Source: Isoetes taiwanensis (Eukaryota > Streptophyta > Lycopodiopsida > Isoetales > Isoetaceae). From it: a stretch of 64,000 bases of DNA. The DNA lies in contig JAJEKV010000063.1 of assembly GCA_021234155.1 (NCBI GenBank), positions 838,947-902,946 on the forward strand, read 5' to 3'. The notes under the pieces are model-generated. The model was not told the DNA's origin, did no database searches, and worked only from the letters and a program-made list of their open reading frames with translations. The position numbers and the translations under genes are program-made. Below, one piece after another: positions 47,501-59,500 of this stretch. Position 1 is the stretch's first letter. Each line of letters begins with the position of its first letter.

Positions 47501-49077
47501 AATGGCAACCGATTTCCCACGATGGTACAGCGCCCGGCGCTCATCTTCTTGGTAGGCCGTCGACCAAATCTTCGGATCTTGGGGAAGGAGGTAGGCGTCG
47601 AGCAACCTTGCCACGCGACCCGGCTTATAGTAGAGTCTGGCGGAGTTTCAAGCTAGGGTAGAGCCAGTAGCTAGTGCAACTCCCTCCTTGTGTAGGATAT
47701 TTTGTTCCTAGGCAGGTCCCTGCTTGGCGGCATTAGGCGATGTCGGAACATGCGCCAAATACCTCTCACAAACAAAGCGCCTGCACACTTACGAGCCAAT
47801 GGTCCTAGCGTCCAACAGACCAAGTACTTCTCTTTCAACACTTTGCCAAAGCAATCTTTCTCCTGCCAATCGTCAGAGAACATCGTTGGGGAAACCTCTA
47901 TTCCCCATGGGCGTGGATCCATTGGCCGTAGCGGCGGAGAACAAGCGGCTCCTCACTGTTGTCTGAGCGAGGGCGAGGGAAGGGAAGGAAGAAGACTTCG
48001 GATGAAACGGGAATCAGGAGGAGGAAGATTTATGTTGAGCTCGACCCGGCCGAGGAGCGGCGTCAAGCGAGGCGGGGTGGCAGACTTCGAAGAGGCCGTG
48101 AACTCGTAGAGTCGCGCCACCCCTCCGGGTTAGGCATCACAAGCCTAGCCCCCATTATAATCGAAGGTGAGGAGTTTCTACTCTAGCGACATTCAAAACC
48201 TCCCTTTGGTGCGGGGAAAGGAGTGACCTGAAGAGTTTTTGCACCAACTCCGAAGAAGCGGACTTGGGCGACTTCATCGTCCGAGGAAGTCCGACTTTCC
48301 CCTCCCAGTAAGGAAGCCGACACTTACACGGAGAGTTTACCTCCGGCATCCAAGCCTCACGGCAACATCGGAGGAGATCATGGAAGCGGACAAGGCTGAG
48401 AACAAGCTACCGACGGAGGAAGAGTTCCTTGCTCTCCCGAGGGGCGGATGGGGATCCGCTATCGCGACCTCAAACATCCTAATCGGAAAGCTCATCCGCA
48501 GCACCTCCCGGATGGATAGGGCCGGCCCAGGTCGACCTCGGGAGGGCTTCAAAGAAGTCCAGAGACTACAGGAGCCTCACCACGGTAGGAGGTTGATGAT
48601 TTGGAAGGCATAATCGAGCTGGATCACCGAGTAGGACCCATCTATCATAGCAACGGCAGTCATTACGCTATTACCCTCGCCATTGCGATGGATGGAAGAA
48701 TAGCGGTTATCCACCGCAGTTCACCCCCGAGGAAGGAAGGAGTATGGCTTTGATTGCACTCTCGAGGATTGGCCGCATGCGGCTACCCCTTAACACCAAG
48801 TATGCAATCCTGGTGAAAAGAGCGGTAGCACTTTCGGCGTCTTCGACCCATACCTTCACAGGTGGCCGGGCAAGGCTTGTCAAATGGCGCCTTTTATACC
48901 TCCCACCGCAGAATAGAAGATTTAGCAAGAGCATTACAGGGTGGATCTCCAGCCAATGTCCGCCAGGAACTTGGGCCATTCAGTGGGAACAGCCAAGTGA
49001 AAAAGTTCTTGGAGGATAATCCATCTTCACCGGCATCAACAAAAGTGATTAGCGGTAGTTGCAAGTTCTTGTATTAG
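47501..49077 (+). pseudogene. Second extra ORF of the retrotransposon, possible H2A-like fold
   Basis: The ATG at 47501 (MATDFPRW) follows a TATA box by about 115 bp. The frame then breaks many times, so only pieces are readable. One is a basic, charged run near 47965-48180 (RGRGKGRKKTSDE). At 48744-48845 RIGRMRL..TKYAILV and VALSA recall the H2A series GR(I/V)xRxL..KYAxRV and VYLSAV. After a frame change VAGQG and HRRIEDLARAL (48862-48945) recall the H2A LAGNAA and RHIQLAVR region. The end at 49077 precedes an AT-rich spacer. I judge an H2A-like histone fold possible but not proven. The order (charged N-terminal part, fold at the C terminus) mirrors the first extra ORF. Confidence 0.4.
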
Positions 49078-49199
49078 TGTAATATAAAATATAAATATAA
49101 CATTCTCTTGCACTATAAATGTTTTGTTGATACATTTTGTGTCCCCTCAACCATGCCAACAAACATAAATAATGCAAGAAAGCAAGGAAAAAAACTAAC

Positions 49200-52100
49200 C
49201 ATGTAGATATGAACCACTTGTGTATGCAGCTAGAGGCTGGCGCGGGAGAGCGACAACTACTTGAACTTACAGAGAACGAGCCCGCCCGTGCCACGCCTAC
49301 GCAAGGAACCTGCTTCAAGAGTTTGGACAAATGACTCGGAAAGAAGAAATATCGCAAATGAGGACCGGACCTCGAATAGGATAAAGGCCTTGCTAGCCGC
49401 TGGCGGGGAGGCGGTTCCGGTGGAGTAACAGCTCAAGCTACCGCAAGCATCAGCTTCGGAGAACAAGTAGAGACAAGAAGAGGAGCAAGAGAGGAAGGTC
49501 CCCAGCTCGGACTCCTCCGACAAGCTTCAGATCGGACTCGATTCGAGGAAGAAGAAGAAGCGAGAACCAAGTCCGAAAGCGGGAAAGGCGGAGGAACCAC
49601 CCGGAGGGACTCCACAAAGGACACAAGAACCTCACGACTACGGGAAGAAAGTAGACTGCATTGGGAAATGTTTGAAGGCCAGGAAGCTCGAGCAATTCTC
49701 AAAGTAGAACAATTCGAGCATGGAAGCAGAGGCTTGGCAATGAGATGGCGAATCTGGGCAATGCCTATGGTATGAAAGGATAAGGATAAAAAAGCGGGGG
49801 TGGCAAATAACACGAAAGGACAAGACGCATTTGGTGGAAGGGCTATGCCAAGGCTCATGGCTTAGCGGGGATGCTTGCAGGTTCAAGAAGTTTGCTAAAG
49901 CCTTCAAAGCGCCATTACGTTCCAAGAGCACAAGTCGGTATGATCTGTGATTCTCTGGCCCGAGGTTGCAGCAAGGCAACAAGTCATGACAGAAATACCG
50001 CAGAGGAATTTATGAGGCTAAAATTTTGTATGTGCCAAAGTTAGGTGAGAAGCATGCGGTGGAAAGCTACATTGAAGGTCGAATGAGGAGATCCCAAGCT
50101 TGTAGGGCAATAAACCCTAGAGCGATTGTCCGGGCGGAGTCAAGGCAATAAAGCTTGCAGGGCAAGGGACACCCGGAATGGCGGGGCGGAGAACAACGGT
50201 ATTGAAGGATAAAAGGAAGGCAAAGGCTGGCCGAGTTTTTGCGAAACGGCCCGACCCGGGACCCGACTAGAGCCCATATAGTGGCAATCAAGGAAGCTTG
50301 GCGGGGGAGAAAGAAGCGGTGTCCTTCAAAGGGCAAGCGGGAAGGTCAAACTACTCCAAAGCGATGCGTCCTTTACTGCCGAGGCCACATGCCCAAGGGA
50401 AAGAGCGAGGAGTGCATAAGCGGCTTTGCGCCCCGGTGTTTCGGCCGGGCCATAGGGCGGCAAAGGCTGCTTGCATATGTCATGAAGTCTTGGCTGCTTG
50501 CGAGTTGGGAAGATGGGACACTTTCTACGTGATGCGGCTTGGCCGAGGAGGCCCTGACTACATTGGTGAGTGTCGCCATCTTTGCGCAATAGATCTGAGA
50601 ACTAGCCCGGGCGATTATAAAGTAATTTCCCACGTTGGGAAAGGCCAAGGCCAAGTCATTTATAGTCCTAATAGATTCGGGAAGTAGCCATAACTTTGCA
50701 TCTCCCGGAATGGTTCAAATGTTGAAGTTGAAACCATTAAAGTCAAAGCCAAGGCCGTTGTCTTAGCAAGTGGAGCGGTAAAAGGCGGGGCCAGGTAAAA
50801 GAATCAACTTTGACATCGACTTGCTTGGGGATTAAGATCCGGATAGGGGCGAGAAGTAATGGGCATTGGCAAGTGCGACTTGATAATAGGTATGGAGTAC
50901 CTTGGACCAGCGAGGGGCCATTATTGATTGTGGAAGCGGAAGGTGACCTTCCCAACACCCGCGACAAGATCATTGAGATAACGAGGTAAAGAAGTTGTCC
51001 CCATCATGCGGTGTATGTCTTCTAAATGGCTGTTCAAGTGCATCAAGAGTGAGCGGGTAGCATACATCTTCAAGCTTGAGATTAGTGAGCGGAATTGGAA
51101 GGAAGCAAAGAAGACAAGATGCTTTCGACAAGTTGCCGAGGCAAATAGCTAAGTTGATCCGGAGTTCCACGATCTCTTTCGAGATGAGATCAAGCGGCTC
51201 CCTCCTTATAGGGGAGTCGAAAAGTGCGAGATAGCACTTTCGAACCGGGGCAAAAACGACAAAACAAGGCCCCATATAGAATGACAACGCGGGAGTTGTC
51301 GGAGCTAAAGAAGCGATTCGCGGGAGCTGCTTTCGACCTAGGTTTCATTAGACCTAGTGTCTCGCCGTTTGGGCGCCCATTCTTTTGTCAAGAAGAAGGA
51401 TGGATCTTTGAGGATGTGCATAGACTATAGGCAGTTGAATAAGAACACCATTAAGAACAAGTATGCGCTTCCAAGATCGACGCGACTTGATGGATCGACT
51501 TCAAGGAGCAAAGATCTTCTCAAAAAATCGACTTAAGGTCGGGTTACCATCAGTCTGAGGATAAAGGAGGAGGATATCCACAAGACCGCCGGGGCGGTAT
51601 ATGGGCATTATGAGTTCACGGTGATGCCTTTTCGGCTTATCAAATGCCCCCATAGCGTTCATGAGGCTCATGAGCGATATCTTGAGGGAGTTCACAGACA
51701 CCTTTGTGATTGTTTTTCTTTGATGACATTTTGGTGTATAGCGGGATCCTTGAAGAGCACGTGCAACACTTGAGAAAGGGTGCTAGAGAAGTTGAGGCAC
51801 GGGTTAATACGCCAAGTTGTCGAAGTGCCGCCGCCTTGAGAGAAGGTGGAATACCTTGGTCATGTGATCTCGGCGAGAAGGCATCTCGACCGGACCCGCC
51901 AAGATCGGCGATGATTACGGTGGCGTGGCCCGAAGAATGCCTGCAGGTCGAAGTTTTCGGTCTAGCGGGGTACTTTCTGAGGAAGTTAAGTGAAGAACTT
52001 TGCTAAGATAGCAGCCGGATTAACAATAGCAGACTGTGAGGCGGAGAAGGTGAAAGATTGGGTAGAGCATTGGCACAAAGCCCAAAGGTTTGAATTGTTG

Positions 52101-54050
52101 AAGGAAGCTTTAACAACAGACCCGATCTTAACCTTGCGGACCGGGAGAAAGATAAGCTTAACAACAGATCGCGAGTAAAGATAGCTACAGTGCGGTGCTT
52201 ATGCAAGAAGAAGTGTGGTAGCGTATGATTCGAAAAGATGAGCGCAGCCAAGAACTGGCGGCGCGATGTCGGGGAATTGCTTGCGGTTGTCGGGCATTAA
52301 GAATATGGAGGCACTATCTCTTGGGAAGGAAGTTCCAATTGGATCACCAGACCATGAGCCTCAATATGTATTCCGCATAACCACACCTCAATCTGAGGCG
52401 GCGGAGATGGATGGAGTTCCTCGAAGAATATGACTTTGATATAGTCTACAAGCCGGGGAAGCTCAATGTGGTAGCGGATCGCTTTCAAGGCATCCACGAC
52501 AACTAGAGTGCATTGCAGCGCAATTTCGACGCTCTCCGCTGACTTTGGTAAGAGGATTGAAGAGTCCTTGCCAGCGGATGTGGATTCCGGGGAAGTATGG
52601 GCAAGCCTCTCTAAGGAGGCTAGAGCAGGATAAAGGCGGGGAGGCCTTCAAGCATTATAAGAAGGAAGGCAACCTGTTATACCATAAGAACAAGTTGTCG
52701 TGCAGAATCATCAGGTGTAAGGAAGTTGATCCTCCATGACACGCTGCTTGACCCAATAGGCCCATGCGGGATTCATGAAAACATATTTTTCAAAGTCTTG
52801 GCTAACTATTATTGGCGGGAATGAAGAAGCAAATAGCTTCGCTACATCAAGGAATGCCGGCTATGCGGCCAGGCGAAGGCGAGCAACTTAATTCGAGGGG
52901 CATTAAAACCGATAGCGATTACCAAGCGCTAAGTGGGAGGTAATCGGCATGGATTTCATCCACCGGGACTCCCAAAACGGCCGAGAGGCAAGGATGCCTT
53001 GATGGTAGTGGTCGACAAGTTGTCAAAGATGGCACATTTTGTGCCTTGCGGGACCACCGACTGACTATGGATCGGACAAAGCTCTTCACCAAAGAGATCT
53101 TGAGGGCTTCATGGCATGCCAAGGGAATTATCTCCGACGAGAGATCAAAGTTCATGAGTGCCTTTGGCAAGACCTCTTCTGCGACAATTCGAGACCAAGC
53201 TATCCATGAGCCGCGGCGTATCATCCTCGAGACGGATGGCGGGCGGAGGCGGACCAGCGGGATCTTTAAAGACATGCTCTGAAACTATATATGCGGAATA
53301 AGCAAAGTATGTGGGAAGAATTCATTCACTTGGTGGGTTGCATACAATAGCACCAAGCAGGAATGCGTCCCAAATGTAAGCCATTTATGATCAATTATGG
53401 CTATCGATTGCCTAACTCGGACACTTGGCACAACCCGTGTCAAAAGTAGAAGTTTCCTTGGCCGGATGTTGGCGATATCAGCAGCTTCGTGGAAGAGGTT
53501 AGAGGGTATCTGCTAGCAGCAAAAGTCGACAAAAGAGCATCGCCGATAAGCATCGAGCGGTAAGAGAGTTCAAAGTTGGAATGATGTTTGGCTCAAGATC
53601 AAGAGTAAAAGCGGTGGCTTCGAGTTAGGAATTGCAAGAAGCTTGCTCCAAGGTGGGCTGGACCCTTCGAATAATCAAGAGAGTAGGTAATCAATCCTAC
53701 AAGTTGGATTTGCCAAAGACACCTAAAGATTCATAAGGTCTTCCACGTGAGTTTGTTGAAGAAGCATACTCCAAATCGAGGCCCAGTCTTGGACACTCAA
53801 CGTTGTTGGAAATGGCGGAGGAACATTTGGAAATAGTCCTGAATTGATTCTTGATAAAGCTTTCAAGAAAAACGAGGAGATCGAAATTCCTCCGGTATTT
53901 GGTCAAGTGGAAACACTTACCAGTGGAAGGCATACGTGGGTACTTAAGAAAGATTTAGTAAAGCGGTACCCACAATTTATGGAGCAATGGGATGACAAGG
54001 TCATCTCAGAAGAAATCGGCTCGAGCATGTCGATTTGTGTAGGTTAATTC
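49200..54050 (+). pseudogene. Gypsy gag-pol polyprotein, heavily frameshifted
   Basis: Gag is visible at about 49650-50300 (NTAEEFMRLKF, then AVESYIEG) and a CCHC-like knuckle at about 50365-50415. The protease region ends in DLIIGMEYLGPARG (about 50878-50920). The RT runs 51230-51780: [21 protein letters not shown], then YGHYEFTVMPF, then the catalytic FFDDILVYS (about 51712). RNase H reads RIWRHYLLGRKFQLDHQT and [12 protein letters not shown] (about 52300-52480). The integrase has a CRLCGQAKAS zinc motif (about 52855), [19 protein letters not shown] (about 52998) and a tail VFHVSLLKKHTPN. A chromodomain-like TWVLKKDLVKRYPQF follows (53935-53985). The domain order PR-RT-RH-INT marks Ty3/gypsy, and the tail suggests a chromovirus. 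Frames change every 50-150 bp. Confidence 0.85.
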
Positions 54051-54899
54051 TTGTATAGATTAATCTACGCATGCAACCTATGCTTGGTATGGGGTGCATG
54101 CGTTGTTGTTCGGCGATGAGACCACTCACGGTGATCTCTAGGGCGTGGTGTAAATGTCAATGTAGGCATGACCGCGTTTCCAAGGCCGAGTGGAAGGTAG
54201 ATTAGAAAGTCTACCGTCCCGTCGGAAGTGGCTACCTCGAAAAGAAAATTAAGGAATGCATTGATAGGGAAAGCACCTTTAGCCCCATATATGCTTTGAT
54301 AGGAGGAATCCATCCTTCCGCCCCCACGCGAGAAGGATATCCTCCAAAGCCCAGGCAACTAGAGGTGTAGGCATGAGTGGCATATAGGCATATAGGTGCT
54401 TTGTCTCCACGGCCATTATGGAAGATTCATCCTCTTCCTACGCCGGGAGATTAGCCATGCATTCATGTAGATAGGTGGGGTGGTCACCATATAACCAAAA
54501 AAAAAAAATTTTAATTAATAATTAGCGGTACTAACGTAGTGTCGACTGCTGAGGCGATGAGGCTCGGGAGGGCAAGGAGGTGGAAGATCACGAAGACTTG
54601 CAACACAAGTTTGTTGGAATGTGTTGCAAGGAATGAAGAGTACCTCGGGGCGAATTATTATAGATATGAAATGTTGAAATTTTGTCTAACTTAACATAGT
54701 GAATAACTTGTTAATGATGTTATGAATTGATAAGTATTCCATAATATAATAGCGTTAATGTTCTAAAAGTAATTACCTTAGAGTAATGCGTGATAAATGT
54801 ATAAAGATTATATTGTAGGTATCACGTTGATTGCAGGGTGCGAGGTTAGGAAGATCCCAAGGTGGGGAGACCCACGATCTTGCCGGGATGCATCATTTC
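54051..54899. other. 3' untranslated part of the LTR element
   Basis: Between the chromodomain-like end and the polypurine tract there is one open frame of 97 codons on - (54065-54358). It is uninterrupted, unlike the neighbouring pol, but I recognise no domain in it. The rest is AT-rich and non-coding. Confidence 0.5.
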
Positions 54900-54911
54900 A
54901 AGGTGGGAGAA
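54900..54911 (+). promoter_or_regulatory. Polypurine tract
   Basis: AAGGTGGGAGAA ends exactly at the 3' LTR start (TGTGACG at 54912). It is the plus-strand primer for reverse transcription. Confidence 0.85.
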
Positions 54912-56453
54912 TGTGACGTTCGGCCGCATATCGCGCTCCAGGGCGTACATTGTACTGTATCGTCACGCGTCCCGCCACCGCCGTTGGCGTATGCAACGGA
55001 TAGCCGAGGTAAGTAGCCCTAGGGGCAACTTGCTAGGAGTATTCATATATTATTAATGTGCACATGTGCACATTAATGAGGGCACACCTTTCCATGTTGG
55101 CATATTTTGCCACCCTAGCCATTAAAGGCAAGTGGGGCCCTTTCCAATTATCCCACATGCCAAATTGGATAATTGGAAACCCTAGCCTAAACCCCATGTC
55201 TATTTAGGGTAGGAAACCCTAGCTTGCTAGTTTTTTAGTCCTTAGCATTTTAGAGCTGGAGTTTGGCTGCCCCAGAGCCAAAGCCCTCTGACGTTTCGCC
55301 CAAGCGAATTGCGCCATCAGTTTCGAACAGGTCATTTCAGGGATGGTTGAACTTCGGTCGGGGAGGAGCCACTCGGGATCGGGTATTTGGTCAATTTAGC
55401 TTAAACCGGGTCTTCTGTCATAGAATCAGGTAGGTTTAGACTATTAAATTGCCCATAAACTATCTAGATCTTAGATCTTGGACACTAACTAAAGAACCTA
55501 ACTCTATGATTAGATCTAGTTCTTTTTAGTTCTTCCGTGATATTGGGTTGATGTATCTCTGTGAACTCCTTGTATTGGGAAGGGGGTAGAGGCCCCAAGG
55601 CTTGTAGTTGATGCTCCTAGAGTAGCCTCTCTAGCACCTTTGTGGATTAGGCGTGTACAAGAGCCACACCCGTTGTGGGTGGAGGGGCCGGGGCCGGCTA
55701 AGAAGGAGGTTCATGTTCTCCTCAAGCGATCCCCGGTGTGTAAAGCCTACAGGGATCATTGTGACTAGGTCTAATGGCTTACCACCCTTGAGTCTGCGGG
55801 TAAGGCATGGGCTCGACAATCTGAAGTGGTGTACACTTTTCGGTGGGTTCGGTCGAATCTGAGGCGGTGGCCCTCTAGTCACCTTGAGTTAGCATGTAGA
55901 TCTCACGGGGAGTGATCCCTACACGCCCCCCTCGGGCGGGAGGATGAGACCGAGGAATAGCCCCTTGGCTATAAATCCCGTGGCTCTGATCGAGTCCCAA
56001 ACACTTTTCAGCCTACTCGCAAAGTGTGCAATGGGAGGGGCGGATGGAGTGGACAACCCTATGCCATGTTCTTATGCGGCCAATTCCATTGCCATGAATT
56101 ACATGCGCAGCGAACTCACGGAGACCAAAGCCAGTCATCCTTGAGTCCGAGCCTTGGGTAGGATCCCTATGTGATGTCTTTGATCTTTGTCTATGCAGAT
56201 AGTGAGGAGGACCATCCTTGAGATGGTCACAGGATGTTGATGTATGTGCTACTGACATGTATGTTTGCGCCCGCAGCTAGGTAGGCCCCGAGGGAGACGG
56301 GTAGAATGACACCTTCACTCTTCCCGAGACTGAGATTCACGGGTGCAAAGTGATATGTGGAGGGCCCCGTATCGGCATGGAGCTGGTGTGGGGAAGAACT
56401 CACTGTTTGTATCGGTGTGAGTGCAACCGTATACGCAGTAGGGACGCGTCACA
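54912..56453 (+). repeat. 3' LTR
   Basis: It is 1542 bp, starts TGTGACGTTCGGCC and ends GTCACA. It pairs with the 5' LTR at 43326-44888. Confidence 0.9.
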
Positions 56454-56499
56454 TCCTTGCTTAAACTTGGTGCGTCCGGCTAACGTGAAAGTGCTCTGC

Positions 56500-59400
56500 G
56501 CGACATCATGGCCGCTTTTTAACCGGCAATAGCGTCCATTGTAACTTGCGTACATGGCTGCCTCGAGGTCCATACTATTCCATGGAGTCAAAGTGGGCGA
56601 AGGAAAAGTACATGCCTTCGACAAGCACCACAACTTGCCCTTTGGAGATACCGGATTGTAGTGTCTATGGAAGTTATTCTCGACGGAAGCATTGGTTTGC
56701 CATATCCTAAACCGGAATTTACAACACTCGAGGATTCGCGAGGGAGTTTTATTTTGTGGCCAGTATGGTGGATAGCTACCCTTACACAAGAACACTGAAA
56801 TATCCACACCGCTGCTTGATTAAAAAAATTGATTGGTCAGGTTGCAAGCACCTAAAAGCCCTTCCGTGAATAATTTTGAGGCATTTCAAGGGGCGAGCTA
56901 GTAGAGAAAAGTTGCACACTACTCCATGATCGCCACAACATTCCCTATGCCCTTGGGGTGATCATCTTCATTGACCCTAATCGGTGGTCGGTGACATGAG
57001 ATTGGGAGAAGACTACTTGGCGAACCATAATGAAGACATTCCCCTATGCGAGATAGGGCCAAGCCATGCGATGCCAAGCATGTCTTGAAATGCCACAGTT
57101 GCACGCGACGGTGAGGTGGCCGGTTGCTTTGGTGTTAGTAGACAATGTTCTTTGTGTCAACACTCATAAAGACTGCGAAATGGGCGGTCGTTGAAGCGAA
57201 CCCTATGCCATGCAAATTGAGCCCGAAAAGGCAACAAAGAGGACGTGACACAATGGTGAACCGGACCCCACGTTCATCTCCTCAGTGGCCACTAAAAGCC
57301 GGAGAGAAAAATCACGCTTTCCATTTTAGACTTTAAGTCTTCGCTCTTTGCATCGCGAAGATCTTTGCGCAAACTTCTCATCGAGGAGATAGCGTGTATG
57401 CGTGAGTTCTATTGGAACTTGCGAGCTTCGCACAAGACCACATTTGTTTTCAACATGTTAGACGCGTCCCATTCCGCGAACGGCACAGTCCGTAGGCGAT
57501 GCTAAATAATAAGCGGTATGCTTGAAAGCATGGAAGAGAGCCTATGGTATACCAATGTCCACATTCTATAAGTGGCGAAGACTTTTCCTTGCTGGTCACG
57601 GAGTTGCCGAGCATGGTAACACCCGGGACGCGAAAAGCCGAGGCCTCACACTCTCACGGAAGGCCATACTCTCTATGTACATCGATGAGAATGCGAGAGG
57701 CGATGCCCCACAGGATCCAAAATCACTACTTGAAGGGCGAGAGAGAGAATGTGAAGAGGCTCCCCTCTGTCCTAACTAAAAGGACATTCTTCAAGAGGTG
57801 GGCGCCAATGTGATGGAGATGACGGGCAAGCACATCTCACATTCTTCATTCTCACGTGGGTGGAAGCAAAATCATTGAGGTTTGCAATAGCAAAGAGGAC
57901 AGCTTTTCTCTAAGTGCAATACTGTATTGTAATAAAAGAGAAATGGCTAAAACCAGAGATCCACGGAGAGAGAGAGAATTGCGATGGAAAGGAAGGAACA
58001 CATGATGACCCCAAAATCTCTTGTAGGAGCTTGTCTTGGTCATGGAGAGCTTTGTCCCATCGATCGTAGGACCAAAGCTCACTATCATACATGATAAGAT
58101 GGACCAAAACAAGACTATGATTCCAAGATCGGAGAAATTAGCCAAATCGGTATGGAGAGGTGAACGCTGAAAGTTAGTGTGGATTGCACTGATGCATGGC
58201 CATGGCACAGTGCCTTAGGACATTTCACTTTCGACCTTTGGAAGGATGATTCAAATTTTCATGTTGGTTCCTTGAATCATGCTATCAAAACCCCGGAGGA
58301 CACTTCCCAAAGACAATTGGGGTCATTTGAGAGAAGAAGCTCATACTCGAGGGCATGTGGGGAACCGCACTCCTAAAAAAGTCTTGAGGTTGAGAACCAA
58401 AAAACAATTGCCTTCGGGGTAGACTTTGTAGCACCTCCTAAGCAAGCAAAGGCAATTTAAGAGGCTACCTGCGGCGGCTCTACTTGCGGACTAGACAATC
58501 TGCTTGAGCAGGCAAAACAAGAATATCTCTTCTCTTACCTATCCTATCTTGTGTGGTTGGGGTGTTTTTGATCAAATACTGAGTTGGCTTCATGATGGTA
58601 GGCCACACTCATGATGACATTGATGCGCCTCTTGGTAACTATTCAACGCAATCGCGCAGGTCTGATGCTTTAACTATTCGGGAACTAATGCAACTCTTCC
58701 GGTGAATGTAGCACAAAGGCACCGACACCATACCTTGTTACCAGGTTCCCGATTGGAAGGGGTTAAGTAAAGGTTACATTCCCGATAAGAAGGACCGTTT
58801 GGTTGGTCACTTGGAGCCCTGTTATTCAAGTTCTGCATGAATGATGGGTGGCCATTAATGTATTACAAGATGAGACCTGGTCATAGAGAATGGTTGCCGA
58901 AAAGGGTATTCGGATGTGGAAAGCGAGATGACAATGGTTTCCCAAAGATCTGATTGGCTCGCCCAAGGCTGTCGGGCCATATGCATGCCTCAAGGACATA
59001 GGAGCATTGAGGTGGAGTCATTCAAAATACATTATGCATTGGGCTAACATCTCGGGGGTGGCTGGTGAACTTCGTGGTCTAATACCTACATGAACGAGGT
59101 CATGGACTCTTGGTGCGGTGATCGTGTGCTAGGTGAAGTACCCCCCGCAATCGAAATTGAGAACTTCGGCCCCAAACAAGGCAAGTTGTGCTTCAAGAGC
59201 TTTGAATCTATTAGGTCGATCGATATGACGCCCTTTCCATTTTGTCTATGTTGGGCCCGCTAAGGATAAACCCAAGAATGCGATGGAGATATTTGACCCA
59301 TACCAAGATGTACAGAAAAGGTATGTTTCTTCTTGTGAGACCATCGATGCATGTCCTACATGGTTAGCGTATGTGGAAGAGGATCCAATACAAGATCCCA

Positions 59401-59500
59401 CGCCCCTCATTATAACGAGGTTTTGTTTTCTTGGTGGGAGCCTCGTGGCTAGGAAAGGCACCCGTCGCGCAACAATATCGGGATCTTTGGCATAAGAAGT
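56500..59500 (+). pseudogene. Transposase-like protein with GHTHDDID motif (DUF7869 type), decayed
   Basis: The + strand reads in shifting frames as a known eukaryotic transposon-like protein. It gives AWKRAYGIPMSTFYKWRRLF and AGHGVAEHGNT (57525-57625), then DKMDQNKTMIPRSEKLAKS (about 58090-58145). Next come KQEYLFSYLSYLVWLGVFDQ (about 58518-58575) and MMVGHTHDDIDAPLGNYST (about 58592-58650). After that, DALTIRELMQLFR and MYYKMRPGHREWLPKRVF (about 58860-58910) can be read. The GHTHxDID signature with its surroundings is what I know from the DUF7869 family, whose role is thought to be transposition. An N-terminal piece at 56640-56760 (YRIVVSMEVILDGSIGLPYP) may belong to a separate CACTA-associated domain. 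The left end abuts the 3' LTR of the gypsy element. Confidence 0.65.

Larger units (their letters stand above)
43326..56453 (+). mobile_element. Ty3/gypsy LTR retrotransposon with extra histone-like ORFs
   Basis: A 13.1-kb element is bounded by LTRs that start TGTGACGTTCGGCC and end in CA, with target-duplication-like flanks CCCTT (43321-43325) and TCCTT (56454-56458). Its order is 5' LTR, primer binding site, a histone H3-like ORF, a second extra ORF, gag, protease, RT, RNase H, integrase, chromodomain-like tail, polypurine tract and 3' LTR. The two extra ORFs explain the length, since ordinary plant gypsy elements of this type have about 5 kb of coding sequence. All frames carry many small indels. 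Confidence 0.9.

Noticed and set aside
47965-48000. RGRGKGRKK run resembling an H4/H2A N-terminal tail
   Set aside because: It is in mid-ORF, begins at a non-ATG codon, and is the kind of basic run that GA-rich sequence gives by chance. It is not used as evidence for a histone.
56400-56807. 135-codon - strand frame at the 3' LTR edge
   Set aside because: It crosses the LTR boundary, and the + strand is the protein-like one here.
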